Positions 1 to 7,239 are shown, numbered from the stretch's first letter. The stretch: 19,101 nt of DNA from an uncultured Arthrobacter sp. (GCA_937873245.1 CALMVY010000127.1:1-19101); one strand, 5' to 3'. Translations and numbers: made by a program. The notes: a model not told the origin generated them from the letters alone.

Positions 1-1
1 C

Positions 2-799
2 GCGGCGACGGCGGCTGACGGGTCCCGTGTCCCGGCCTACCTGGCGCTGCCGGAGGGCGCATCAGCGGAATCCCCGGCGCCGATGCTGCTGTGGATCCAC
101 GGCGGGCCGCTGGGCTCGTGGAACGCCTGGACCTGGCGCTGGAACCCCTGGCTGCTGGTGGCCCGGGGCTACGCCGTGCTGCTGCCGGACCCTGCACTCT
201 CCACCGGTTACGGCCAGCACCACATCCAGCGCGGCTGGGGCGAATGGGGCCAAGCTCCGTTCACCGACCTGATGGCCATCACCGACGCCGTGGTGCAGCG
301 GCCGGACATCGACGAGACCCGCACAGCCGCCATGGGCGGTTCCTTCGGCGGCTACATGGCCAACTGGGTGGCCGGCCACACGGACCGCTTCAAGGCAATC
401 GTTACCCACGCCAGCCTCTGGGCGCTGGACCAGTTCGGCCCCACCACGGACGCCGCGCAGTACTGGCTCCGGGAAATGACGGCCGAGATGGCGCTGGAGA
501 ACTCCCCGCACCTGCACGTGGAGAACATCAGCACCCCCATGCTCGTCATCCATGGCGACAAGGACTACCGCGTCCCGATCGGCGAGGGCCTGCGGCTCTG
601 GTACGAACTCCTTTCCAAGTCCCAGCTCGCGGCGGACGAGAACGGCGCAACCGAGCACCGCTTCCTCTACTTTCCGGACGAAAACCATTGGATCCTGCAG
701 CCGCAGCACGCCAAGATCTGGTACGGCGTGGTGGAGCACTTCCTTGCCAGGAACCTGCTCGACAAGGATCTGCCGGTGCCTGCGGAGCTGGGTCTCTAG
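2..799 (+). CDS. S9-family serine peptidase (prolyl oligopeptidase/acylaminoacyl-peptidase type), 3' part
   Basis: The frame is open from the left edge and runs to a TAG at 797-799, so the 5' part of the gene lies outside the window. The visible 265 residues are the alpha/beta-hydrolase catalytic domain of the S9 family, whose members cleave short peptides or remove acylated N-terminal residues. The nucleophile elbow GGSFGGYM is visible with the Ser codon at 341-343. The acid lies in HGDKDYRVP (Asp codon about 563-565), and the His is in DENHW (codon 686-688). The oxyanion-side motif WIHGGP follows the domain start. The N-terminal beta-propeller expected in this family must lie upstream. No signal peptide can be judged. 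The family is confident; substrate and exact subfamily (DPP-like or acylaminoacyl) are not resolvable from this part. Confidence 0.9.
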   Translation, partial: AATAADGSRVPAYLALPEGASAESPAPMLLWIHGGPLGSWNAWTWRWNPWLLVARGYAVLLPDPALSTGYGQHHIQRGWGEWGQAPFTDLMAITDAVVQRPDIDETRTAAMGGSFGGYMANWVAGHTDRFKAIVTHASLWALDQFGPTTDAAQYWLREMTAEMALENSPHLHVENISTPMLVIHGDKDYRVPIGEGLRLWYELLSKSQLAADENGATEHRFLYFPDENHWILQPQHAKIWYGVVEHFLARNLLDKDLPVPAELGL

Positions 800-827
800 G
801 CTCCTCCCGTTGCCCCACGTCCGGCTC

Positions 828-900
828 GGAGGCCGGGACATTTACCGCGTGCTCGCTCGTTCCTCGCTTAGACGCACGCTACGTAAATGTCCCGGCCTCC
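828..900. repeat. Long palindromic hairpin element between two genes (REP/MITE-like)
   Basis: Two perfect 18-bp arms, GGAGGCCGGGACATTTAC at 828-845 and its reverse complement at 883-900, enclose an inner 6-bp stem (GCGTGC 847-852 with GCACGC 874-879) and a 21-nt loop. The whole 73-bp unit begins 29 bp after the peptidase stop and ends 70 bp before argA. It has no U-tract, so it is not a classical intrinsic terminator, though it could stop or stabilise the upstream mRNA 3' end. The mobile or REP-like nature is an inference from the symmetry; copy number in the genome cannot be seen here. Confidence 0.75.
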
Positions 901-970
901 TCCGCCTTGTGCATTGGACACCTCGCCCCATCCTCATCGGGCGGACGTTCAGCCCCAGTAGGATTGGGCT

Positions 971-1480
971 GTGACTGAGCCAATCCGCATCCGCCTTGCC
1001 CGCACGAGCGATGTAGGGGCGATCAAGACGCTGGTGGCTCCGCTGGCCGATCAGCGGATCCTGATGGCCAAGGAGACCGTGGCCTACTACGAAAGCCTGC
1101 AGGAGTTCCGGATCGCCGAGGCCCCTGACGGCGAAGTGATCGGCTGCGGCGCGCTGCATGTGATGTGGGAGGACCTCGCCGAGGTGCGCACCCTCGCGGC
1201 ATCGGATGCCTGGCGGGGGAAGGGTGTGGGCCATCTGCTGGTGGAGCGCCTGCTGGAGGACGCCCGGGCCCTGGGCGTCTCCCGCGTGTTCTGCCTGACC
1301 TTCGAGGTGGATTTCTTCAAGAAACATGGCTTCGAAGTCATGGCGGACCAGACCGCCGTCGATCCTGTGGTGTACTCGGAGCTGCTGCGCTCGCACGATG
1401 AGGGTGTTGCCGAGTTCCTGGACCTGGCCCGGGTGAAGCCCAATACCCTCGGCAATACGCGGATGATCAAGACGCTGTAG
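971..1480 (+). CDS. argA: Amino-acid N-acetyltransferase (short-form N-acetylglutamate synthase, GNAT fold)
   Basis: A 169-residue single-domain GNAT acetyltransferase. It would make N-acetylglutamate from acetyl-CoA and glutamate, the first step of arginine synthesis, in the cytoplasm. The protein matches my memory of the actinobacterial stand-alone NAGS (M. tuberculosis Rv2747) along its length. Shared signatures are RRARTSD-like RLARTSDVGAIK near the N-terminus, QEFRIAEAPDGEVIGCGALHVMWEDLAEVRT, the acetyl-CoA loop WRGKGVGHLLVERLL, LTFEVDFFKKHGF, and the C-terminal GVAEFLDLARVKPNTLGNTRM. It lacks the amino-acid kinase domain of classical ArgA. The start is GTG at 971, with only a weak purine-rich stretch (AGGATTGGG) in front. 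It appears monocistronic. The other arg genes are not nearby, as is usual for this form. Confidence 0.88.
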   Translation: MTEPIRIRLARTSDVGAIKTLVAPLADQRILMAKETVAYYESLQEFRIAEAPDGEVIGCGALHVMWEDLAEVRTLAASDAWRGKGVGHLLVERLLEDARALGVSRVFCLTFEVDFFKKHGFEVMADQTAVDPVVYSELLRSHDEGVAEFLDLARVKPNTLGNTRMIKTL

Positions 1481-1943
1481 TCCCGCCTTGTTGTGCGCGA
1501 AACCGGGTCTTCCCATCAATAAATTTGATGGATAAACTGATCGCGGTCCAGGGGGTGGACTTCCCGAGTTTCGGAGGCAAGAAATTGCACGATCGCGTGA
1601 TTTTTCCAGATTTCTCCGCATTCCAAATGACAATTGCAGACACGGCTTCGCCGGGACGCGCCACGGATCCGGGCGCCCGGGAAGGCGAAGACCCGGCACC
1701 GGAGAGCAACGGGGGACCGCTCAATGCGCCGCCCTTCTCCTGGCTTGGCAGCGATGCCTGGCCGAATTTCCCATTCCAGGCGGACAAACCATCCTGATGC
1801 GCCCGCGCGCATCCCGGGGAGGACTGCCGCCCGAGCGAACCCCGGTCCGCATCAGAGGTTGTGAAACCGGAGCCTACCGCTGGCAGGGGCCCCGGTAGTA
1901 GGGTTCAAGCAAGCAGCCAGGACACCATCCAGGGAGCACAGCC
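1481..1943. other. Non-coding spacer between argA and dhaK
   Basis: I see no convincing gene in this 463-bp stretch. Short open frames exist on both strands, but they lack a ribosome site, recognisable motifs and the codon bias of the neighbours. The first 150 bp are clearly A+T-richer than the surroundings. They contain a perfect 7-bp inverted repeat (CCATCAA 1513-1519, TTGATGG 1525-1531) and two AATTGC motifs near 1583-1637, which suggests a regulatory region or transcription stop/start zone. A 6-bp stem (CTACCG 1874-1879 with CGGTAG 1893-1898) lies in the presumed dhaK leader. No good -35/-10 pair was found for the dha operon. Confidence 0.5.
1513..1531. promoter_or_regulatory. Small palindrome, possible operator
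   Basis: CCATCAA and TTGATGG form a perfect 7-bp inverted repeat with a 5-nt A/T spacer, 33 bp after the argA stop. The stem is A+T-rich and has no U-run, so a protein-binding site is more likely than a terminator. No regulator gene is adjacent, so the cognate factor is unknown. Confidence 0.3.
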
Positions 1944-2945
1944 ATGAAGAAGCTCATCAATGATCCCCGCGCCGTGGTTGACGAGTCAGTGGAGGGCTTC
2001 GGGCTTGCCCATGCCGACCTCGTGACCGTCTTTGCGGACCCCAAGTACATCGTGCGCAAAGACGCGCCGGTGGCAGGAAAAGTCGGACTGGTCTCCGGCG
2101 GCGGCAGCGGGCACGAGCCCCTGCACGGCGGCTACGTCGGAATGGGAATGCTCGACGCCGCCGTCCCGGGCGCCGTGTTCACCTCGCCCACCCCCGACCA
2201 GATCCTCCCGGCGACGCTCGCCGTCAACTCCGGCGCCGGCGTCGTCCACATCGTGAAGAACTACACAGGGGACGTCCTCAACTTCGAGACCGCCGCCGAA
2301 CTGGCCCAGGCGGAAGGTGTGGATGTCCGCACCGTGCTGGTCAACGACGACGTCGCGGTGCAGGACTCGCTGTACACGGCCGGCCGGCGCGGCGTGGGCG
2401 GGACGGTCCTGGTGGAAAAGATCGCCGGTGCCGCCGCCGAGCGCGGCGACAACCTCGACGCCGTCGCGGCCGTGGGCGACAGGGTCAACCAGAACGTCCG
2501 CAGCATGGGCGTCGCGCTGACCGCCTGCACGGTCCCGCACGCGGGGGCGCCCAGCTTCGTGCTGGAGGAAAACGAAATCGAGATCGGCATCGGCATCCAC
2601 GGCGAACCGGGCCGGCACCGCATCGCGATGGAGAACGCCGACGGGATCACCGACCGCCTGCTGGAACCGGTGGTCAGCGACCTCGGCCTGGCGTCCGGGG
2701 ACAACGTGCTCCTGTTCGTCAACGGCATGGGCGGCACCCCGCAGAGCGAGCTCTACATCGTTTACCGCCGGGCCGCGCAGCAGCTGGCCGGGCAAGGCAT
2801 CACCGTGGCACGGTCGCTGGTCGGGAACTACATCACCTCCCTCGAGATGCAGGGTTGCTCCATCACCGTCCTGCGGCTCGACGACGAGATGACGGCACTC
2901 TGGGACGCGCCCGTGCACACGCCGGCCCTCCGCTGGGGCGTCTGA
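1944..2945 (+). CDS. dhaK: Dihydroxyacetone kinase, DHA-binding subunit DhaK
   Basis: At 333 residues this is a full-length DhaK. The subunit binds dihydroxyacetone covalently through a histidine so that DhaL-bound ADP/ATP can phosphorylate it to DHA phosphate, which enters glycolysis. The substrate-binding loop SGGGSGHEP (His57), NYTGD (Asp110) and the hemiaminal-forming His in GIGIHGEPG (His219, equivalent to His218 of E. coli) are all present. The start is ATG 1944 with a good ribosome site AGGGAG 7 nt upstream. dhaL follows after 2 nt and dhaM overlaps dhaL, giving a three-gene operon. No glycerol dehydrogenase, DhaR/DhaS regulator or glycerol facilitator gene lies beside it, so the source of dihydroxyacetone is not shown by context. 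Confidence 0.95.
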   Translation: MKKLINDPRAVVDESVEGFGLAHADLVTVFADPKYIVRKDAPVAGKVGLVSGGGSGHEPLHGGYVGMGMLDAAVPGAVFTSPTPDQILPATLAVNSGAGVVHIVKNYTGDVLNFETAAELAQAEGVDVRTVLVNDDVAVQDSLYTAGRRGVGGTVLVEKIAGAAAERGDNLDAVAAVGDRVNQNVRSMGVALTACTVPHAGAPSFVLEENEIEIGIGIHGEPGRHRIAMENADGITDRLLEPVVSDLGLASGDNVLLFVNGMGGTPQSELYIVYRRAAQQLAGQGITVARSLVGNYITSLEMQGCSITVLRLDDEMTALWDAPVHTPALRWGV

Positions 2946-2947
2946 CC

Positions 2948-3574
2948 ATGGGGCTGGATGTCCACTGGGCACTGCGGTGGCTGGCGCTTTCGGCCGACGC
3001 CATGGCGGAGCACCGGGAAGAACTCATCGAGCTGGACCGGCCGATCGGCGATTCTGACCACGGCGAGAACATGGACCGCGGTTTCAAAGCTGTGATGGTC
3101 AAGCTTGCCGAGGCGCCACCGGAAACGGCCGGGGCGGCCCTGAAGCTGACTGCCATGACCCTGATGTCCAAGGTCGGCGGAGCGGCCGGCCCGCTGTACG
3201 GCACGGCCTTCCTCCGGGCGGCCACGGCCCTGGGCGACGCGGCCGATATCGACGCCGGCACCCTCGCCACGGCGTTCCAGGCCGCGAGGGACGGGATCGT
3301 GGCCCGCGGTAAGGCCGAATCAGGCGACAAGACAATGGTTGATGCCTGGACTCCGGCGGTCGACGCGGCAGCTGCCGCCGCCGGGGACAGCGATGTGCGC
3401 AAGGTCCTGCTGGCCGCGGCGGAGGCGGCCGAGGCCGGGGCCGTATCCACCGATCCGATGCTCGCCCGCAAGGGACGCGCCAGCTATCTCGGGGAGCGCA
3501 GCATCGGCCACCGGGATCCGGGCGCGGTCTCCAGCGCCCTGATCCTGCGCGCCGCCGTCGGGGCGGCCGGATGA
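2948..3574 (+). CDS. dhaL: Dihydroxyacetone kinase, ADP-binding subunit DhaL
   Basis: A 208-residue DhaL, the nucleotide-binding partner of DhaK. In PTS-type systems its bound ADP is re-phosphorylated in place by DhaM instead of being exchanged for ATP. The Mg-binding aspartates fall at the same positions as in E. coli (Asp30, Asp35, Asp37 in DRPIGDSDHGENM), with Ser36 in place of the more common Gly. Also present are SKVGGAAGPLYGTAF, which contacts the nucleotide, and SGDKTMVDAW. ATG 2948 is chosen because it lies 2 nt after the dhaK stop. The same frame stays open upstream inside dhaK, but that part is only a shadow. It ends in a 4-nt overlap (ATGA) with dhaM, typical of translational coupling. 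Confidence 0.94.
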   Translation: MGLDVHWALRWLALSADAMAEHREELIELDRPIGDSDHGENMDRGFKAVMVKLAEAPPETAGAALKLTAMTLMSKVGGAAGPLYGTAFLRAATALGDAADIDAGTLATAFQAARDGIVARGKAESGDKTMVDAWTPAVDAAAAAAGDSDVRKVLLAAAEAAEAGAVSTDPMLARKGRASYLGERSIGHRDPGAVSSALILRAAVGAAG

Positions 3575-4245
3575 CGGTCAAGCTCGTCGTCGTCTCCCAC
3601 AGTGAAAAGATCGCCGACGGCGCCGTCGAGCTTGCCGCCCAGATGGCGCCCGATGTCCTGATCCTTTCCGCCGGCGGCACCGATGACGGGCGGATCGGCA
3701 CCAGCCTCGAGCGGGTCATGGCGGCGCTGGAACAGGCAGCGGACGCCAACAGCGACGGCACGGTGGTCCTGACGGACCTGGGCTCGGCCGTGATGACAGC
3801 CGAGTCCGCCCTGGAATTCGTGGCGGATCCTTCGTCCGTGCTCCTTGCCGACGCTCCCCTCGTCGAAGGCCTCGTTGCCGCCGCCGTGGCCGCCCAGGCC
3901 GGAGCCGACGCCGCGGGCGTGAAGGAAGCCGCGGAAGCGGTCTACCGGCCGCCGGCAGCGCCGCTGCACGCGCATGAGCATCGCCCTCCGGAGGCGGCAG
4001 GGGACTTTGAACTGGTCAACCAGGCCGGCATGCACGCCCGTCCGGCCGCGAAGATCTCCGGCGGACTGTCCGGCATGGACGCCGAGGTGACCGTCAACGG
4101 CGCAGACGGGGCGTCAATGACGGAGCTCATGATGCTCGGGGCGGCGAAGGGAACGGTTCTGCACGTGGAAGCCAGCGGCCCGGATGCCGCCAAGGCTGTG
4201 GACTATCTGGGCCGACTGATCACGGAGGGCTTCGGGGAACCTTAG
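3571..4245 (+). CDS. dhaM: PTS phosphoryl donor for dihydroxyacetone kinase, DhaM (EIIA-HPr form)
   Basis: A 224-residue protein with two phosphotransfer domains. Residues 1-125 form the EIIA-mannose-like domain with the phospho-His in VVVSHSEKIADG (His10) and the GTDDGRIGTS and LTDLGSAVMTAE motifs. Residues about 140-224 form an HPr-like domain with NQAGMHARPAAK (His155). It passes phosphate from PEP-driven Enzyme I and HPr to ADP on DhaL, so the operon is PTS-dependent and not ATP-dependent. It lacks the truncated Enzyme I domain that makes E. coli DhaM about 470 residues long, so it needs an Enzyme I encoded elsewhere. The start codon overlaps the dhaL stop by 4 nt. The stop is 10 bp from the converging membrane-protein gene, with no visible terminator between them. 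Confidence 0.93.
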   Translation: MTVKLVVVSHSEKIADGAVELAAQMAPDVLILSAGGTDDGRIGTSLERVMAALEQAADANSDGTVVLTDLGSAVMTAESALEFVADPSSVLLADAPLVEGLVAAAVAAQAGADAAGVKEAAEAVYRPPAAPLHAHEHRPPEAAGDFELVNQAGMHARPAAKISGGLSGMDAEVTVNGADGASMTELMMLGAAKGTVLHVEASGPDAAKAVDYLGRLITEGFGEP

Positions 4246-4255
4246 CGACCGGTGC

Positions 4256-4948
4256 TCACGCCGTGCCGGCCGCGGTCAGATCCGGTGCCGGCGCGGGCGC
4301 CCGGGACCCGCTCCACGCGATCCACCCGCCGGCAATTGCCATGAGCAAAGCCCCCGCGGTCTGGGTCGGAAGGCTGCTTCCCGTCGTCGCCTGGCCCAGA
4401 ACGACCCCCAGGACATAGAACACGACGGCGCCAGCCGCCCAGAGCGCCCCGGCCCAGCGGGGCAGCACGTGGGAACGCCACACCGCGACTCCCAGCAGAA
4501 CGTTGCCGAGGAATGCGAGCAGGAGGCCAAGCAGGAAGGCCCCTGTCATTGACCCGGGGAATTCCAGCTGCATCACGTCCTCGTGTCCGGCCAGGTAGGC
4601 ACGGCCGATTGCGGGCATGGCAAAGGTGGAAATCGCGGCCGGCACCAGCAGCAACGCCGTGCCGGCGACGGCGGTGACCATCGCAGCCAGGGCGAGGCGC
4701 CCAACCCGGCCGTTTGCGAGGCAGCAGCCGAGGGCGAAGACGCCGAAGATCGCGAGGATGGTGCCGGCGGTACTGCCGAAGATGTGGCTGAGCTGGTACG
4801 CGTCGGAACTGACGAACCGGGCCCAGCCATCCGGGTCCCTCTGCTGGTCCGGCTGCGGCTCCAGCGTGGCCCAGGCTGTGACGAGCGCCGATGCCGGCAG
4901 GGCCCACAGCCCTGCCCGGATCCAGTGGCTGATGTTCTTCGAGTTCAC
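4256..4948 (-). CDS. Polytopic membrane protein of unknown function
   Basis: A 230-residue protein with about six hydrophobic segments (one directly after the N-terminus, then GTILAIFGVFALGCCLA, LALAAMVTAVAGTALLLVPA, FLLGLLLAFLGNVLLGVAVW, GALWAAGAVVFYVLGVVLG and a last one near the C-terminus). A Pro/Ala-rich tail follows. I do not recognise the family. The GTG at 4948 is chosen because GAGGAG lies 6 nt upstream. A GTG at 4978 would add ten acidic residues (VEAWEEEYK) without a ribosome site. Its start lies 34 bp after the stop of the lipoprotein gene, so the two are probably co-transcribed. An envelope role is likely from topology alone; nothing more specific is supported. Confidence 0.75.
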   Translation of the reverse strand: MNSKNISHWIRAGLWALPASALVTAWATLEPQPDQQRDPDGWARFVSSDAYQLSHIFGSTAGTILAIFGVFALGCCLANGRVGRLALAAMVTAVAGTALLLVPAAISTFAMPAIGRAYLAGHEDVMQLEFPGSMTGAFLLGLLLAFLGNVLLGVAVWRSHVLPRWAGALWAAGAVVFYVLGVVLGQATTGSSLPTQTAGALLMAIAGGWIAWSGSRAPAPAPDLTAAGTA

Positions 4949-4982
4949 TTTGTACTCCTCTTCCCACGCCTCGACCACGTGA

Positions 4983-5303
4983 CTAACCGGTCTGCCGGAG
5001 TCCGTCCGCGTCCAGCAGCACTCCGGCCGAAATGAACCTGCCGCACTGCCCGCCGCCGGATCCCGCTTCGCAGCCCTGATCCACCGACGTGCTCCCCGGG
5101 ATGAGTTCCAGGTTTGACTCCGTGCAGCGGCCGTCCTGGCAGGCTTTGAGCCGGAGTGCCTGCACCGATCCGGCGTATTCCCGCGCCACCGTCAGCGCCA
5201 CTACCGGGGCCTGGGCGATCGGCGGGCAGGCCGCCTCGGTCTGGCATCCTGTGACCAGGACTGCCGCGCAACCCAGACCCGCCAGTGCCGCTAACGTGCG
5301 CAT
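4983..5303 (-). CDS. Small putative lipoprotein of unknown function
   Basis: A 106-residue protein with a type II signal peptide: a short basic start, a hydrophobic stretch, and the lipobox VTGC placing the lipidated Cys at position 20. The mature part is about 87 residues and contains four further pairs or singles of Cys (ACPP, ACQDGRC, GCEAG, QCGRF), which suggests disulfides outside the membrane. No family is recognised. The start is ATG 5303 with no clear ribosome site. It is followed by the membrane-protein gene on the same strand, so the pair may work together at the envelope. The 103 bp up to mutY include a G/C-rich hairpin (5342-5366) and a GGAGCAG direct repeat near 5372-5396, but no clear promoter. 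Confidence 0.7.
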   Translation of the reverse strand: MRTLAALAGLGCAAVLVTGCQTEAACPPIAQAPVVALTVAREYAGSVQALRLKACQDGRCTESNLELIPGSTSVDQGCEAGSGGGQCGRFISAGVLLDADGLRQTG

Positions 5304-5406
5304 GTTTCAGGGTAGTTCCGGGAGTCCCGTTCAGCTAGGGACCCGCGGTCGGGAGGCGCCCGCGGGCGGGACGGGAGCAGACGGGACAGGAGCAGTCGGG
5401 GCGGGG

Positions 5407-6432
5407 TCAGGCCGGAAGCTGGAAACCGGCGGGATGCAGCTCGGCCAGCCCGTCGCTCAGCAGCCCGGCCAGCGCTCGCTCCAGTTGCTCGGGGGCGGGG
5501 TTGAGCCGGTGCAGGGCGGCCAGCGGAATTCCGATCCCGTCCGGTTCGAAGCCAAGGTCAGCGGGGGGCCGCTGGAGCAACTCCGGGGCCACCGGCGACT
5601 CGGCCACACGGAGCACCGCCATCACGGCTCCCCGCACCTGGCGGTCGGTTCCGTGCCACGACTGCCCTTTCGGCGTGTACGTCGGCGGCGGCTCACCGGC
5701 CGCCAGCCACGCGCACGAGCCGCTGACCGGGCATTCCCGGCACTTCGGGGACCGCGCAGTGCACACCAGCGCCCCGAGTTCCATGACGGAGGCGTTCCAG
5801 CGGACGGAGGAGCCGACGTCGTCCGGCAGCAACTGTGCGGCCAGCCGCATCTCTGCGGCGGTCAGCGCCTGCGACGGCAGGGCCGCGCCGGAAAACAGGC
5901 GGGCGTGCACCCTGCGGATGTTGGTGTCCACCACGGTTGCGCGGCGCCCGAAGGCGAAGGCGGCGACGGCAGCCGCGGTGTAGCTCCCCACGCCCGGCAG
6001 CTCCAGCAGGTCCGGGTACGATCCGGGGACCTTGCCGCCGTGGCTGGCACCGATCGCGACGGCGGCCGCGTGCAGCCGCAGCGCGCGCCGCGGATAGCCC
6101 AGCCGCCCCCATGCCCGCACCGCTTCGCCGGCAGGCTCCCGGGCCAGGTCGGCGGGCTCCGGCCAGCGCCGGAGCCACTCCTCCCAGACCGGCAGCACTC
6201 GCACCACCGGGGTCTGCTGCAGCATGATCTCGCTGACCAGCACGCCCCACGGTGTGCAGTCAGCCGCCCGCCACGGCAGGTCACGGGCATTCTCCTCGAA
6301 CCAGGCGGCGAGGGCGTCACGAATGGCGGGCAGCGGGAGGCCCCCGGGGATTTCCGGGCGGGCGGCAACAACAGGGGCGGCGGGGTAATCGGCGAGAGCT
6401 TTGATGGATTCAGCGTAATAGACGAGGGCCAC
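5407..6432 (-). CDS. mutY: A/G-specific adenine glycosylase MutY
   Basis: This enzyme removes adenine mispaired with 8-oxoguanine or G, preventing G-to-T changes. With the GTG start at 6432 it has 341 residues. The catalytic Glu lies in SEIMLQQT (Glu68), the helix-hairpin-helix is LPGVGSYTAAAVAAFAFG, the catalytic Asp is in VVDTNIRRVHAR (Asp169), and the 4Fe-4S loop is C-x6-C-x2-C-x5-C (Cys224-Cys240). After the cluster only about 100 residues remain. I see no clear NUDIX-like 8-oxoG recognition domain of the E. coli kind, as in other actinobacterial MutY as I recall. The start is uncertain: the frame continues to a TTG at 6501, but that would overlap the divergent gene, and neither start has a good ribosome site. 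The conserved domain begins well inside either version. Confidence 0.9.
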   Translation of the reverse strand: MALVYYAESIKALADYPAAPVVAARPEIPGGLPLPAIRDALAAWFEENARDLPWRAADCTPWGVLVSEIMLQQTPVVRVLPVWEEWLRRWPEPADLAREPAGEAVRAWGRLGYPRRALRLHAAAVAIGASHGGKVPGSYPDLLELPGVGSYTAAAVAAFAFGRRATVVDTNIRRVHARLFSGAALPSQALTAAEMRLAAQLLPDDVGSSVRWNASVMELGALVCTARSPKCRECPVSGSCAWLAAGEPPPTYTPKGQSWHGTDRQVRGAVMAVLRVAESPVAPELLQRPPADLGFEPDGIGIPLAALHRLNPAPEQLERALAGLLSDGLAELHPAGFQLPA

Positions 6433-6477
6433 AGTCCGCGCGCGGCGTGGGAGGGCTCCATACCCGGCGCGGTTCTC

Positions 6478-6489
6478 TAGCCTAGAAGG
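6478..6489 (+). promoter_or_regulatory. Possible -10 box for a leaderless transcript
   Basis: TAGCCT at 6478-6483 fits the TANNNT pattern and ends 6 nt before the ATG at 6490. That is the distance expected if transcription starts on the A of the start codon. The AGAAGG next to the ATG is too close to act as a normal ribosome site. No good -35 was found, so this remains a suggestion. Confidence 0.35.
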
Positions 6490-7239
6490 ATGGGCAGGCA
6501 AGACAATTCAGGAACCCCGGGTTCCCGGCCGAGGGCTTCCGGCAGCGGAGCAACCGCGGCGCGCAAGCCTGCCCGGAAGCCTGCTCGCAAGCCGGCCCGG
6601 AAGCCGGCCCGGAAACCGGTCAGTCCCGTCTACCGCCGTCGCCGGCTGTTCGTGGGCGCCGCCCTGCTGCTTGTGATCGCCGTCGCCATCGGCGGGTTCG
6701 CCGCCGTCTCGAGCGTCCTCAACGCCGGGCAGTCTTCCACCGGCGGGCAGTCTTCCTCGGGTGGAGGAGCGGCGCCGTCGGGCCAGGAAACGGGATCGGC
6801 CGCCGGGCCGGACACCACGGCTTCACCTGCTGCCACTCCGGAAGGGGACGGCTGCGAGCAGAATCTCGTGTCCGTCACGGCTGCCACGGACAAGCCCGCC
6901 TATGCAGAAGGGGAGAACCCGGTGCTCACGCTCAAGGTGACGAACGGCAACAGGGTGCCGTGCGAGATCAATATCGGGACTTCCCAGATGGAATTCCTCG
7001 TCACGAGCGGCTCGGACCGGATCTTTTCATCCACGGACTGCCAGGCGGACGCCACGGACCTCGTGAAGACCATCCCGCCGGGGCAAAGCGAGACGGCCAA
7101 TTTCCCCTGGCAGCGCAACCGCACAGTCCCAGGTTGCGCGCCGATCGAGGCCAAACCGGGAGCGGGCGGCGCGTATTACGTCTTCACCGCGCGGCTGGCG
7201 AACAAGACCAGCCCGAAAGCCGTGTTCCAGCTCAACTAA
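6490..7239 (+). CDS. Single-pass membrane protein with basic KPAR-repeat tail; function unknown
   Basis: A 249-residue protein built as follows. Residues 1-52 form a very basic cytoplasmic tail with five tandem RKPA units (residues 25-44). Residues about 53-73 form one transmembrane helix. A Ser/Gly/Ala-rich linker follows to about residue 118, and then a folded extracytoplasmic domain with four Cys and beta-strand patterns such as NPVLTLKVTNGNRVPCEIN. The domain resembles small Ig-like envelope domains, but I cannot name it. It lies between mutY and disA, converging on disA, the same place and orientation as M. tuberculosis Rv3587c (from memory). That suggests a conserved actinobacterial envelope protein, not a local oddity. 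The start is ATG 6490, probably leaderless. Confidence 0.8.
   Translation: MGRQDNSGTPGSRPRASGSGATAARKPARKPARKPARKPARKPVSPVYRRRRLFVGAALLLVIAVAIGGFAAVSSVLNAGQSSTGGQSSSGGGAAPSGQETGSAAGPDTTASPAATPEGDGCEQNLVSVTAATDKPAYAEGENPVLTLKVTNGNRVPCEINIGTSQMEFLVTSGSDRIFSSTDCQADATDLVKTIPPGQSETANFPWQRNRTVPGCAPIEAKPGAGGAYYVFTARLANKTSPKAVFQLN
6562..6621 (+). repeat. Five tandem 12-bp repeats encoding RKPA units
   Basis: Codons 25-44 of the membrane protein are five consecutive 12-bp units of the form CGSAAGCCKGCY, the last one diverged (CGGAAACCGGTC, RKPV). The exact 12-bp period keeps the frame, so unit number could vary between strains by slippage without breaking the gene. Confidence 0.85.

Noticed and set aside
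62..841. A 259-codon open frame on the minus strand opposite the S9 peptidase
   Set aside because: The plus-strand frame has the full catalytic triad; the antisense product has no motif and odd composition.
1528..1797. Possible small gene in the argA-dhaK spacer (plus strand)
   Set aside because: No ribosome site, no motif, and codon use unlike the neighbours. Two minus-strand frames over the same DNA are equally unsupported.
5342..5366. Hairpin (CCCGCGG/CCGCGGG) below mutY as a terminator
   Set aside because: It is purely G/C with no U-run on either strand, in a low-complexity region; too weak to call.
6433..6501. Extension of mutY to the TTG at 6501
   Set aside because: It would overlap the divergent membrane-protein start, lacks a ribosome site, and adds no conserved MutY sequence.
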